The translations under genes were made by a program, and so were the position numbers. Below the pieces are notes generated by a model. The model was not told the origin of the DNA and ran no database searches. It worked only from the letters and a program-made list of their open reading frames with translations. A DNA stretch of 64,000 nt. Origin: Psoroptes ovis (Eukaryota > Arthropoda > Arachnida > Sarcoptiformes > Psoroptidae). The stretch is from positions 62,001 to 126,000 of the forward strand of contig PQWQ01000001.1 in the NCBI GenBank assembly GCA_002943765.1, in the 5' to 3' direction. Below are positions 43,489-57,965 of this stretch, one piece after another (position 1 is the stretch's first letter; each line of letters starts with the position of its first letter).

Positions 43489-46185
43489 TGATTATTGAAT
43501 TATTTAAACAATTTTGTTTTATTTATTTTCATTTTTTTTTTTTTTTTTTGGGTGTAAACAAAGAGTTGTGATATTGATATTTATGATTTTTTCAAATATG
43601 ATTAAATTACATTGTAATATTGAAACATTGATCATATTTTTCTTTGAATTAAATCGATGGATCGATCGATGGATGGATAAATGGCTAAAAAATTGATTGA
43701 TCATTTAATTTCTTCCGTCATTCAAAAAAAATCGTATTAAATCTTTGAATCTTTGATTTATAAAGTAATAATAATATCATATTATATTCATAAAGAAATA
43801 AATAAATCGATCAATCAATCAATCAAACAAATATAAGAAGCCAATATCTGCTATATCTTCATCATTTGTAAGTATTTAATATGAATATATGAAAATCTGA
43901 ATGAATCTGAGTCTGAAAAAATGATTGAATAATATTAATCTGATCTAATCTGATCACCAGTAAGTTGAATATTTTTTAATATTTATTTCTATCAATTTAC
44001 ATAAAGTCTTTCATAAATCTAAGTCTTTCGTTTTATCGTATTTCTTGTAAAGTGAAAAGCCCTATTTTTTCCCGAAAAGATGATGCTTATATTTCTATGA
44101 ACATAAATATCATAAAACATTTAAATTTTAATTAAAAATTTTTCTTCTTCGATTCTCAAATGACCATTCATTTGAGATAAATAATTATCGTGCATTAAAT
44201 TTGTTAATCTGATTGATATCCTGGTCAAAATGTTATTTATGTTTCATGTTTTTCTTATTTTTGAAACTCATAAGTTTCAAAAAAATAATCTTTGCGATCA
44301 ATCTCGAATGTTAATGCATTTTAATGACAACATCATTACAAATTTTTTCTTATCATTTCTGATCATCGTGTCTCATAATTCAACGGTGATTGTTGCATTT
44401 AAAAATGATGGTAACTCATAAAAATAAGAGATAAATTGTTAATAAATCAATTTTCCAAATCTGTCACAAATTGTATGTGTGTTTATGAGTATGAAGTAAA
44501 ATTTTAAAAATTTCATTTGATCTCAAGTAAATCTAGATAAATGATCCATGTCATATCATTACTTCTCAGTGTTTGTGTGTGTCAACAACATCTTTGATAT
44601 TATCTTCATATGTTTAGCGGCAATTTTTCGCTGTTTCATTTGAATAACGTTTCAACATTTATTATTATCATTAGTATTGCCATATCAGTAGTATTATCAT
44701 TTAATTTATTTGATTTAAGCAGGAGAAATTAAAAAAAAAAATCATTTTATTTGATATGGAAATATTATTATTTTTGAAAAAATAAATAAATGAATGATAA
44801 CAATCATTTGTTGTTCAATTCAAACTGTTTAATCAATGCGATCAAGTATGTATTTAAACATGAATTAATTTAAAATGCGAAATGAAATCCAATCAAATCA
44901 AATGAAATAAAAATGAAATTTATTTTTAAATGGTGATAATTTCATGTATGGTTTGATTGAAATTAATTGATAATTATTTATTTTTGAAAATTTTTGAAAA
45001 ATTTGAAATTTCAAACTGTAATTTTACACAGTTCGACAGATATTATCTTGCCATCGTTTATCGAATGATAATTATAGAATTTAATCAAGAAACGAATAAA
45101 ACGAAACATTTAATATCATTTTGAAATAATTTAAAAACACTTTTTGATTCGATTAAATGCATCATTTAAAATTCAAAATAATAAAAAAATGGAAGAAAAT
45201 TAGTCCGATTCATTGGAATTTTATTATTATTACATTTTTCCACTTTGAAATTCAAACTAATTTATTCATTAGTTTGTTGTAGTAGGTGGATTAAATACAC
45301 ACACATACACACACACATATACACACACAATGTTTATAAATGTTTGATCAAAAAAGATCTAAGATAATTTTATTTTTCAAATTTCAATCATTACATTCAA
45401 TTGATGTTGAATAATATTAAAAATTTTTTTCGCTGAAATGTTCGTTGAAATAATTGATGTTGAATCATATCGATTTGATTTGATTTGATCAAAATGATAA
45501 TAATTATATTTTAATGATAATTACAACAGTAATTACGTTGAATTCATTCATTTATTTATTACATGCCATGAAAAATATATATGCCATTTATTAAAATAAA
45601 AAATTTCGAAAAATTCAATTTTCATAAATATTGATAAATAAATAATCATGTAGACAAATACAATTAAATGTTTAAAAATCAAATTCAATCAATTATTAAT
45701 TCAGTGCATTTTTCTACCTACTGTTTGTATTGATTGTAACATTACAACCCAATCCAATCATCGATGTTTATTAATGTCTTGTTCATTTTGTTAAAATAAT
45801 TCAAAAACTTGAGAAGAAAAAATGAATTGATTAATGTTCAAATTTTGAATTTTGTTATTTGATTTGTTTATATTTTCGCTTGAAGAAATGAATTTGAAGC
45901 AAACATACATGGCAACAAACATATGCATCGTATGACTTTGCAATGATGAATCTCCAATTATTTCCAATGCATTTAATTATTTCAATTTTTTTCGGATCCG
46001 ATCAAATGGTCATTTAATGAACCAAATTTTTTTTGTGAACAAATTTTTCGCTGGAAAAAAATTTCAAACTAATTAAAAATTTTTTGATTTGAAAAAATAA
46101 AAAAGCATACAGATAAATATGATCTGATAAAATAAACTGATTGATTGACAAATACAGTTATTTTTAATTAATTTTTTTTTAAATA

Positions 46186-46268
46186 TTAGATTGTCCGAAA
46201 AGTTTTGGCCGATTTTTATGAGCAACTCTATATCGATTAAGCGGGGTGAACTTTTCGGACAGCTTTGA
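46186..46268 (+). mobile_element. Palindromic MITE, CTCTAT/GATTAA-core type
   Basis: TTAGATTGTCCGAAAAGTTT to GAACTTTTCGGACAGC; first element after the element-free stretch. Confidence 0.85.
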
Positions 46269-47768
46269 AAAAATATTTTTGAAAAAATTAAAATTAATGA
46301 ATTTTTTCTTCTGAGGAAAAATTTAAAATTATCTCCATCATAAATACACCATCACCAGCCATCATCTGATCATCATCATCATCATCAGCAGCAGCAGCAT
46401 CATCATCAAATCGTTATGGTTAAATATGGTGACATTTTTTCCCGATTTTTTTTCCAGATTTTAATTTGAAAATTATTAAAATTAACATTAAATAAATAAA
46501 AGGAAACATAATCATCATCATCATTTTCAAAATCTAAATGAAACCATTGATAACATTCGTTTTATTTTTTTAAATATTTTCTCGGGTATCAATCCATTTG
46601 GTGACATCTCTGATTTCAGTGTGTGTTTTATCTCCTTCTGCTTTTTCTTGTTGTCCTTCGGCAGTTTCAAACACGATAATGAATGGCTGTTGTCGGTTTA
46701 TTCTGATTTTATATTTTCGGGGTAAAAAAAATGAATAAATTTCATTTAATATTAATTTGTGTAATAAAAATATATGACCGAAAAAATGAATAAATTAATA
46801 TCCAACAAATTCATGTCCTAAAATTAAAATTTTTTAAATTTCAAATCAACTAACAGCAACCTAGGAGAAATCCGAGAAATTTTTCCATCAACCCTGATGC
46901 ATTCATTCATTTATTAATACAACTGAAAATCAAAATGATTAATGTTTAATAATTATAACACATTAATTATTTAAATCCATCATTATCGGGTGATATTATT
47001 TCCATTTTATTTGTCCGAAAAAAATAAATTTTTTAAAATCAAAAATAAACGAATTGAAATGGGTAAAATTTGTTCAAGTTTTCCATGTGTTTTTCATGTA
47101 TTTTTCAATTTGAAAATTAGTACCGAAATGTGTATTAAATCAATTATGAAATAACTGTTGGTGATTAACGCCGTTGTCGTTGTTGCTGGGGTTTTGAAAG
47201 GTGGATATTTTGAAAATTGCAAATATTGAAAAATCACCAACAAGATTGATTTGAATCATTGATTATTTTGTTTCAAAAAAATAGATTAGGTTTTGCCTTT
47301 GAATCAACATGAAAAAATCAAATCAAAAACACATCAAATAGTAAATGGCTTTGACTAATGTAATTCAATACATTTTATTCAGTTTCATTTAAGTCAAAGA
47401 CAAGTTAGTCATACCTTTTTCGAATAATAATAATTTATTCAAAATATTTTTGATTTGATTTATCGATTAATTTAATTAAATTCAATTATTTTGTACTGTG
47501 CATTTTCAATTAATTTTCTCAGAGTTTTTTTTTCGCATAGAAATCATGTTTTCGAAGCCTGTCAAATTCAGTCAAATCTTCAAAAGTCAATTGATTATTA
47601 ATTAATGTAATTTATTTCATTTTGAAGATTTTTGAATTTATTTTATTTTTCAAATTTATCAATGTATGTGCATTCATTTTCAATCAATTTGAATGTATTC
47701 GAAAAAAAATGTGTGAAAAAAATCAAATATAATTTGAAAATTTGAAATGCATAAATAATCAAAAAATA

Positions 47769-47849
47769 TTTGGCTGCTCGAAAAGTTCATTCGGCTTAAT
47801 CGCATAGAGTTACTGAGGAAAATTGGCCAAAACTTTCCGGACAACCTAA
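47769..47849 (-). mobile_element. Palindromic MITE, GATTAA-core type, reversed
   Basis: TTTGGCTGCTCGAAAAGTTC to AACTTTCCGGACAACCTAA; core GGCTTAATCGCATAGAGTTA. Confidence 0.83.
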
Positions 47850-48806
47850 TCTACATTGATCAATCATCATCAATCGCTGCAATCATCATTGATGTATTCA
47901 TCTTTATTCATCTTCTGTTTGTTTCGTTTCTCCTCGTTCTTCTTCTGCTTTTAAATGTTTATAATCATTTGTAAATCTGTAATTATTCGACAAGTGAAAA
48001 AAACAAGTAAACAAAATAAATGATCGTAACATTAATCTAAGAAAAAGATTATTGATTATCGAAATTTGATTAATTCAATTCACGAAAAAATTGTGAATTG
48101 TAAGATCAAGATGATAAAACATCGTGGAAAATAATTATTATTCAAATCATCATCATCATTGAAATGAATAAATTTGAATTTGAATTTAAATGTAAGTAGA
48201 AAAATTGAAAAAAAATCAATCAAAATGATTAATGATGTTTCAAACAAATAAATGAATAAATAAATGAATGAATGAATGTCATTTATTCAATCAATTATTT
48301 TCTTTATATTTTTTCTAATGTGTTTATTTGTTTGTTTGTTCGTTGGATGTTGCTGTTTAAATATGTGTACAAATACACGAATAAATGTACAAACATGAAT
48401 AATTTGTGTAAACACACACACAGGTATTCGCTTCATCTTCTTCTTCAGCTTTTGACCACTTTTGATGTATCGAAGCATCATTTATCATTTGAATCATTCA
48501 TTATTTGAATTTTTAGTTTTCCCCAAGTCTTCTTATTTGGGAAAATTCAATCAATGTATTCGGGAAATTAGCCCTTTTTCATTTGAAATGTTTCGATCTG
48601 TTGAAATCAATTTATTCATTTATGTATATTTTCGAGAGAAAATTGATTTCTTCCGAAAAAAATTTCAATCATTTCAATTAATGTGTTTGAAATATATGAG
48701 AAAACTAGTTTTCAATATTTGTTTTGTAATTATTCCTAATTGAAAAAACTAAAATACATGTAAATAATATTGGTTTCATATTCAATTTATGTTTCATATT
48801 TTATAT

Positions 48807-48860
48807 TTGATTTCACATTAAAATCAAAGATATTAGTCATTGATTTTAATGTGAAATCAA
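48807..48860. repeat. Perfect hairpin, 21-bp arms, 12-nt loop
   Basis: Arms 48807-48827 and 48840-48860 are exact reverse complements around the loop AGATATTAGTCA. Sequence is unrelated to the mariner-like elements. Confidence 0.9.
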
Positions 48861-49141
48861 TCAAAATTTTCTCAAACTAAAATTGAAAATTAAATTAAAT
48901 TTTGAAAATTAAACAAAGATTATTGAATCATGTTTTACTTGGAAATCTATGAACATCTCCAATATGAGAAAAATTATCTTTGATCTGTCATATCCAAAGA
49001 TGATTTCAAAAGGTTTCGAGCTTTAAGAAAAAAAATTGATTAAAATCAATCATTGATTCAAATCATTTTGGACAAAATTTCCGTCAAAAAAAAACATGAC
49101 AAGTGTTAAACGTTTATTTCTTATGGGGGAATGAATATCTG

Positions 49142-49179
49142 TATTTGATTTGAAATGACTGATCATTTCAAATCAAATA
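49142..49179. repeat. Perfect hairpin, 17-bp arms, 4-nt loop
   Basis: TATTTGATTTGAAATGA and its exact reverse complement flank CTGA. It lies 280 bp from the preceding hairpin and is unrelated in sequence. Confidence 0.88.
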
Positions 49180-52100
49180 TATTTAATATTCATTTGCTGT
49201 AGGATATCTTTGATATTCATTTACATTTGATGAATCTTATCTGATTTCAAAGTAAGCAAAAAAAATTTAGCACCCAGTCATTTCACTTCGGAAACATTGT
49301 CAAATATCAATGATTTGAATCGATTTGAAAAGCGTGAAATGTAATACAATTAAAAATCAAACCGATTATGGTTGCTTGGGCATCAATTTGATTATTTGAT
49401 CATTTTTTTCCCTCCTGAATTATCTTCATTATTAATCAATTCATATTGATGAAATGAGCAAAGCTCAAACGAAGAAAAAAAAATTAATGAAAATTCAAAT
49501 TTATCATTATTTATAACGGTTTACTGTGTTTGTTTTGCTCGCCGACTTTGTTTCAAATATAATTTTTAAATGTATATGATGTATACGATGAATATCGAAT
49601 AAATAATTCATTTATTTCCATTATTTTTAATTAGAATTTTTCATAAATGATTCAATCTATTTTGATATCATGATAAAAATTATCATCATTCGTTCGTATG
49701 TCCATCATTGCTTATGATGATGATGATCATCATAGCGATAACAAAATATAAAACTTGATCGAAAAAATGATTAAAATATTAATCGAATCATATCTTTCTA
49801 TTCAAGAGAAAAATTAAAAAAAAACCTAATTTCGAGGACATTGAATTATGCAAATGTTCAATCATTTTTGTGAACTTGTTAATCAATTTTTGTTCATCTA
49901 AAATTTCGTTCAATCTAAATTAAACTAATCAATTTTTCCAAGTAAAATTTACTCATATATTTTTCTTCCATCTTTCCATCATTTCAAAGATTAATGTTTG
50001 ATCATCATAGAATCTTTTCGTCGAAATGTTACGATTCAATCGACTGAAATGTTGATGAGAAAAAATTGAATTAATTTGATTCAATGAGATTGATAACAAT
50101 CGATTCACTAATTAGAAATAAAAACAACAGCTAGAAATGTGTGAAAAAACTAAATGTTTATTCAAAAGATATAATGAGAAAAACAAATACAAATACAAAT
50201 ACAAAAACAATGATTAATAGCCACAGGCTATTCGCATGTATATATATATGATTGCAAGTACGAATGCTCTTATGCATTAAGTTTGATTAATTTTTTCACT
50301 TGCCAAAGCTGATTTATTCAGGCGATTCATTTATTACCTTCAACTGAATATTCAACAGGTGTCAAATGATTATTTCACACGTTTAATCACAGAGAAAAAA
50401 ATAATACTGACATTTTGAACTCGTTATTTATTTTCATTTTTTTTTTTTTTTTTTTGTATTTGAAAATGCAATAAATTAATTTGCATTTCAAATTCATTTC
50501 TCAAATCAAATGAATCGAAATACAAATTCAATTTCAATTCAAATCATTGAAATAAAAAAAAATACAATTTAATCATTTTCATTTTGATAAATTTCATGAA
50601 TATTTGCATATTTATGAACATATGAATATATTTGATGACTAAATGTGTTTATCCTTCACAGAAATTTTGAACAAAAAAACAAAACGATTTCATTTCAAAC
50701 ATCTTAATTATCATCATTCAAACAGAAACAAATAATTTAAATAAGAATTATGTGCTTGTCATTGTTTGAGAATGATGTTAATTAATGATTTTGAAAGCAA
50801 TGCTGCTTAATACAGTTCACTTACATTCATTAATGGGAAAATAAATGAGTGGAAAACTCGAAAACTTTTACAAATATGACAATAAATTATGTACAAATAA
50901 TCATCATCTTAATCATCATCATCATCATCATTATTTTCATTATTTAAAATCCATATAAAGACATTTTGATTGTCTTTGATTGTGTCGTTTTTGATAGTGT
51001 GGTTTGCACTTGACTAATTAAGAAATTTGAAAAATTGAATTAATTTTCTTTTTATTTTCTTTCTCTGTCAACAAACAAACAAACGTCATTGATTATTGTG
51101 TGAAATTTTCCATTTTTCTTCGTTTGTTTGTTTGTTTGATGAAAATATGATTAGCTTCATCATACAAAAGAAGATAGGAGAAACACAATCGTATCATTCA
51201 TTTGAATGAAACTTTTGGTTTTCCGAATGAAAAAGATTTCACAAATCAAAAAACTATTCAAAATCCTAATTTGACTAAGGGAAATTCATGCTCAAAGCTA
51301 GATGTGATTCATGAAATTGAAGCAGATTTAAGCCAAGTTTTAAAGTTTTCATTCAAACAAAGCTCAAAATGTTGTTTGGTCGATCAACTTTGACTTGATT
51401 CTTCTCATTCGTTTATTCTTATTTGTAAATTCTTATTTTTCGAAATGTTTATGAATTAAAGATGAAAAAAGGCCGCTTGTTTTTTCATTCAAAGCCGACA
51501 TTTGTTGCTGCTGCTTCTGATTCGTTTGATTGTTCTTTTGCGATGTTTTTTTTTTCGAAAATGTTTGAGAATAAAGTCGCAAACGAATGTCGGAAAATTG
51601 TTGAATAATCGTTCAAAACAAAATGATTCGAATGAATTTTCCGAGTGCAAACACATGTAAATATATCGATTGAGGCGATTTTAAAATGAATTCACATTAG
51701 AACAATGCAAACTTTTGAAAAAAATACAAAGAATATTCAAGGAGATTTAATTCAGAAATTCATTTGAAAACAAGCGAAAAACTGTCAAACTAATTCATTT
51801 TAATTAATGTTGAATCTATTTTGACTAATCATAATGAATTGAATATTGAAATAGTAGAGATGACACCTCTCCATTCATTTTCATAATATTTCAATGGTCA
51901 TTTCGTAAAAAATTTATGAATTTTTTAAAACGAAAATTCTGTGTTTTTCGGTATGAATTTTTTTTTGCATATGGATATGATCATTTGAATATATTTAATG
52001 GTACTAAAAATGGTATGAAAATTAATAAATAAATAACTGAAATTGAATGATATTAACATGTTTTGTTTCAGCGAATTTGTTTTCTTGAAAAATAAAATAA

Positions 52101-52432
52101 AATAATGATAATTTACATACAAATTGAATGAAATAAATTTTCAAAATTGAAATATAAATGAAATGTAAAAAAATTTTTGAATTAAATAATAATGACATTA
52201 ACAATAATATCCTTATTATTATTATGCAATTAAATGAATGCAAATTTATTCAACATTCATTATTGATATGTTATAATAATCATTATTATATCATTATTTG
52301 GCCAAGGCAACATTATTCATTTGGTGTTTTGGGTTGATTTTTTCATGATTTTTAATTTGTTTTTGTAAATTTATTTTTCTCCTTTTACAAGAAGAAAATG
52401 TAAATGATTTGAATTATTTATTCATTTATTTA

Positions 52433-52513
52433 TCGGGTTGTCCGGAAAGTTCTTGCCGATTTTCAGTGAGCAACTCTATTGATTAAGCCAAATGAACTTT
52501 TCGGACAATCTAA
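52433..52513 (+). mobile_element. Palindromic MITE, CTCTATT/GATTAA-core type
   Basis: GGTTGTCCGGAAAGTTCTTG to GAACTTTTCGGACAATCTAA; core GAGCAACTCTATTGATTAAG. Confidence 0.87.
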
Positions 52514-54385
52514 TATTTATCTATCCATTACTGAATTGAATAATATCCTTTTGAACAACATCAAACATAAAACATGATTATTGCATCCCTTTGCATCATT
52601 TTCAACTTTAAATTACATGAATTTTTTATTAAGGCATTCGAAATTTTCTTTGCATAAAATTTATGTGGAAATTTTCACATAAAATATTTTGTTAAAGGTA
52701 TACAAGACTATACATTTTTGATTTTTTTTCTTTTATTTATTTATTTAAGTAAATTTTCTTATTTATTCGTTTCTTAAGGTTGATTTGATTGATTATCATC
52801 ATTTTTTTTTCATTCGGCTAGAAATTGATTGATATTCGTCGTAATACTTTTTGTAATGCTATTTCAGATTAAAAAATTTATCGTGTTACTGTAATTAATC
52901 AATCAATCAGCGAATTATTTGATCGATTTGTTTGCGTAGATCATATCAATTCATTCACTTGTAATGTAATAATCAGAGAAAAAAATTTTGAAATTGATCG
53001 ACTCAAAGATGCTTGGATAATCAGATCAATTAATCAATCTTTTTCGTTTGAATGAATGTCTGTGCATTTTGTGAATAAAAAATCCAAATAATCTATAGTC
53101 AAAATCAATTAAAATCAATGAATAAATACAACAAATTTGAATTTAAAGAGATTTAAGGCTATTAATCGCTGAAAACATTTCATTTTTTTTACTGGGTTCA
53201 ATTTTGACCCTTTTTGTATCTAATACAAACATGGCCAAAAATTTGTGTAGGTAGATTATTGAAAATTATCGACAACGACAACAACAACAACCTACGGATA
53301 ATCATAGTGATAATCTTATCTACTTTCAAAAATTGGCCATGCATTATTTGATTATTTTGGGCTAAAATACATATCATTATTATCGAAATTGATAATTGAT
53401 AATTGATAATGTATTTATTCATTTAATCAATTTATTTTCGACTAATTATCATTATTCATTTGAAAGATTACACGATTTTAAATTGAATTGAACTTTTGTT
53501 GCTACCGAAATCCTTTTAATTCAAAACGAATTAAAATAAAAATGAACACCGAATGAAATAAGATTCAACTAAATCGAATTGAATCAAATTATTAAATCAG
53601 TTTTGATGATTATTTCAGTGTTCAAAGACACTGAAATACACATAGACACACATCGACATTTATCAGGCATCATTCAGCCATCATTCATTTTGAATAAACT
53701 TGACTTTGTTCCATATTTGCAGTAAATCATTGTAATTAATACATTTTTTTATCAAAAAAATAATTTTTTTGATTTAAAATAAACGGGAAAAAATTTTCCA
53801 ATTTTTCATTCATTTATTTAAAAAAAAAAAATGATTAATTCGATGAATATATATTAAATGAAATTAACGAATGAATGAATTGATAATTAGTATTTGAATC
53901 AGAAATTAATAATAATTATTAATATCATTTTTATGGTCAAAAAATTATTTCATTTTTCATCATTGATTCATATCTTGCCATCATCATTCATTGATTCATT
54001 GAATTGAATAATTTTTAATGCTTTTTCTCGCTTCGATTCTCAGCTTTAGATTTAGATTTATAAAAATTAAAATAATGATAAACAGGTAACATTATATCAT
54101 TTTCGAGTTTTTTGATTTTTGGTCAAAAAGTCTGCCAAAATATAAAAAGATATTGAAGATAGAGAGACATCGAGATGATGGCTATAAAATACCCGATTGA
54201 GTTATAAATTTATTACCTTTCAAAAATGTGTGATAAGACCTTATACAGCAACACTAGCTCTAACAACAACAAGTTGATTATTGATTTGAATTGAATTCAA
54301 TTCAATTTTTCAAGTCAGTACATACGATCGTAATGATGATAATAATAAATATTATTATTATTTGATTTATTATTCATCCATGTAT

Positions 54386-54466
54386 TTAGATTGTCCCATA
54401 AGTTCTTGCCGTTTTTCGAATGAAAAAAAAAATTCAAAAAACGGCAATAACTTATGGGACAACCTA
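54386..54466. mobile_element. Palindromic MITE, CCC type
   Basis: TTAGATTGTCCCATAAGTTC, CCGTTTTT and the mirrored arm ACTTATGGGACAACCTAA. Confidence 0.9.
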
Positions 54467-54892
54467 ATATTTATTCGAGATTTTTTTTCAAATTTCAATA
54501 TTCGAAAAAATAACCCGAGATACCGTATGATGCAGACATTTTCTTGAAATATTAATATAATATGCACAGGCAGTAATATGCATTTTGGCCTGATAATGTT
54601 TGAAATGAGTCCCCGAAAAAAAAATTGAAGATTGTGAATAGTGATTAGATTAGATTAATTAATGTGAATGTATGTATGTATGGATGGATAGATAGATAGA
54701 TGGATGGAAGCAAAAAAGTAAATATGAATAAATGTGAACGTATCAATCAATTAATAATCATAATGAAATATAAATGAATGAATAAATAAATAAATAAATA
54801 ATATCAATGAATGAAATCAATATAGATAAACAAACAAGTTTTTTCCTTTTTTTCCATGCAATAAATCAAGTTTTTAAAATATTTGAAATTAA

Positions 54893-54972
54893 TTAGGTTG
54901 TCCGAAAAGTTTTGGCCGGTTTTCATGCGCAACCCTATTGATTAAGCAAAATGAACTTTTCGGACAGCCTGA
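54893..54972 (+). mobile_element. Palindromic MITE, CCCTATT/GATTAA-core type
   Basis: TTAGGTTGTCCGAAAAGTTT to GAACTTTTCGGACAGCCTGA; core CGCAACCCTATTGATTAAGC. Confidence 0.87.
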
Positions 54973-55555
54973 AATATTTAGAAAATTTTCAATATCTTTT
55001 GCGGTTCAATAAGTGTAGAAAGAGTTCAGTTTTTTCCTCGGCTCCACAATCAATCAATCAGTTGAACAACCAATCAATCATCGAAGAGAAATGAAGCTTG
55101 ATTCGCCATCAATCAAATTTGATTCTGAGACGATTAATCAATCAAACAAATTTTTTGAAAAATTTAAAAATATCACGATCAATAGACTGTCGATCATTTA
55201 TCATTCGGTTTCGTGTTTGTGTGTGTTAATCAGTGTGGGAATGAAAGAATCGGCTTTCTTAAGAATATATTTTCTTTGGAATTTCCTATATTTTCTTTGG
55301 AAAAATGTAGATCATTCATTCGAACTTGTGAACACAATCAACAAGTTTTCAAAATTTTCAAAATTTTCACAATGACCGATTGATAATTTGTTGGCCTCAA
55401 AAAATTCTGGCGACATTTTTCCTGAAAAAAAATCAAAATCAAATCTTGATTTGAATCAAAGAAGAAAAAAAAATTCAATTAACAAAATCAATGATTTGAA
55501 ATATGATAAACTTGAAAATTTGAAAAAAGCGGGTAAAGAGTGGATGAGAAAAATT

Positions 55556-55635
55556 TTCCAATGTCCGAAAAATCCATTCGGCTCGATCAATAGAGTTGCC
55601 GATGAAAATCGGCCAAAACTTTCCGGACAACCTAA
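55556..55635 (-). mobile_element. Palindromic MITE, GATCAA-core type, reversed
   Basis: Left arm degenerate (ATGTCCGAAAAATCC), right arm AACTTTCCGGACAACCTAA; core CAATAGAGTTGCCGATGAAA. Confidence 0.8.
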
Positions 55636-55843
55636 TTGAAAAAATTGCCACGAATGAATTTCAAGTCTAAAGTGACAAATTTCAATTAAATGATATAAAA
55701 AAAAAAAAAAAATGTGTGACCAGTGTTGTTGTTCAGTTGTTGTTCACACCGACAAGTAACCACACATGCATTCATTCATTCATTCATTCATTTATTTATT
55801 CATTCAATCAAATAATAAATGAACAAATGAGAATATTGATTCC

Positions 55844-55925
55844 ATCAGGCTGTACGAAAAGTTTATTCCGCTTAATCAATAGAATTGCTCACGAAAATCA
55901 GCCATAACTTTCCGGACAGCTTCAA
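55844..55925 (-). mobile_element. Palindromic MITE, GATTAA-core type, reversed
   Basis: CAGGCTGTACGAAAAGTTTA to AACTTTCCGGACAGC; core GCTTAATCAATAGAATTGC. Confidence 0.8.
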
Positions 55926-57684
55926 ATATATTTCTAATTCAAATTTATTTTTTAATCTTTAATTTGAACTTTGAACTTTTAAGAAAAAACTTTTCAAATG
56001 GCGGAATCGATTGAAATAAGAAAAAAAAACTTGTTGCTTCAAAATCGCTGATTCACTTTGATCTTTGTTGCCATTATTTCATTTATTTTATTCCATTTGT
56101 TTTATTCCAGGGTTAGTGTTATTATGACTATGACTATGATGAGGATGATGATTGTAAATTTCACAAAAAATTCACAAGCCATCACACCATTAGTATTTCA
56201 ATGAATTTTGATTCTTTCAAAAAATTTTCGCTGCTTGTTTGTTTGTTTATTAGTTTTTTTATGTTTGTTTGTTTGATCATTGTCCGTCGCGGCATTTTTT
56301 TGTGTGTGTTGAATAAATGAATAAATAAATGGATTTTCATTGAATTCATTTATTCCTTTACATTTGTTCCTTTTTATTCAGATGTTTACGAGAGAAATAG
56401 AAAGAAATAATCATTCATTCAAATGAACACGGCCTTTTACAGTTGAATTCAATTTGAATTTGAATTTGAATTGAACAAATGAATCAAAATGAATGAATCG
56501 AATCCATAGAAATGTATGTGTGTCTTGAATTTTTTGTTTTTTTCGCATAAACACAAATAAACAAATCAAAAATTGAACAAGTACAGATTCGACCCGAATC
56601 GACCAGAAAAAAAAATTGTACAAATAAACAAATGGTAAAAACAAATGTTAAAGATTAAAATCGAGAAAAATCTTTGGTTTTTTTTTTGCTTTGTCTTTGA
56701 ATGTCTTTGAAATGAATGTTTGTTGATATATTCAACTGGCAGTCATTATTAGTAAATACTAAGAAAAACAATTAAAATTGATTGTATATTCGTTTGTGGG
56801 TTCATTCTCAAATTCATGTTATTCATCCATTCATTCATTCATTCATTGATTCATCAAACATATGTGTTTCTTAATTCGAAAAAAATTTAATAAGGTCCAT
56901 TGTTAACATTCAACAACCAGATAAAAGTCGATTGTATTTCGGTTACGAATCGTTGACGATTTGTTTGAAATTTGACTTGTCAAAATTTTATTCATTGAAC
57001 TCGAACAACACAATATTCATTCATTGTCAATCATTCAAACCATGAAAAAAACTTGATAATGATAATCGTTTCATCATTTCAATTCATTTCAAAATTTTCT
57101 CATTGACAATTTTGATTATTTTATTTTTGATTGGCGGCATTCACTATTATTTAAATAATGATTAGTTTTTTGTGTCTGGAGACAAAGAGACCCTTTTGAT
57201 GAGATACAATTGAATTTCTGTTTCAATGGTTTGTCTCTTGTTTTATTTTTCATTGGTAAACAAGAACTATAATCTTCTGATCTTCTTATGATCTTCATCT
57301 GACCGATTATCATCATTTTTCGACTAATATTTCCGTTGTGATTTAGGGATGAAATTACCGACAATTTTTTAAATTTTCAAATTTCTAATAATTTAAATAA
57401 TCCTCGGATTGGATTTATTCACAATTCCGTTAATCAAATGTATTTAAAAATGCCGCCAACACTTGTAAAATATGTTTGATTTAAGCGTTCAACTTCAAAA
57501 TATATTTTATGATAATAATAACTCTTGTTTAAACATCTGTAGGATGTGTTGCGTTAACAATAACACGATGTAAATGATAAATACTTGATTTTAAATGGTA
57601 AACAAAAACACTGATTTCATTCGACCGTAATTATTCAACAACAGCAAAAACTAATTTTGAATTTTCATATTTTTTTAATGTATT

Positions 57685-57766
57685 AGTAGATTGTCCAAAA
57701 AGTTTATTCCGCTTAATCACAATAGAGTTGCTCATGAAAATCGGCTAGAACTTTCCGGACAACCTA
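57685..57766 (-). mobile_element. Palindromic MITE, GATTAA-core type, reversed
   Basis: TAGATTGTCCAAAAAGTTTA to GAACTTTCCGGACAACCTAA; core ATAGAGTTGCTCATGAAAAT. Confidence 0.85.
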
Positions 57767-57884
57767 AATATTAATACATCTTCATTTTCATATTATTTTA
57801 ATTATTATTATTACTAGAATTTACATCTGGATTATCATAATATAATTGTTTTTTTCTGCTTGTTTTTGCTACTGTAAAATTGTA

Positions 57885-57965
57885 TTAGGTTATCCCATAA
57901 GTTTTTGCCGTTTTTAAAATTTTTTTTTCATTCGAAAAACGACAAGAACTTATGGGACAACCTAA
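57885..57965. mobile_element. Palindromic MITE, CCC type
   Basis: TTAGGTTATCCCATAAGTTT to AACTTATGGGACAACCTAA; 118 bp from the preceding element of another type. Confidence 0.88.

Noticed and set aside
51202..51393. 63-codon frame with mixed composition in the gene desert
   Set aside because: Less repetitive than others but no recognisable family, no flanking exons and chance length; not supported.
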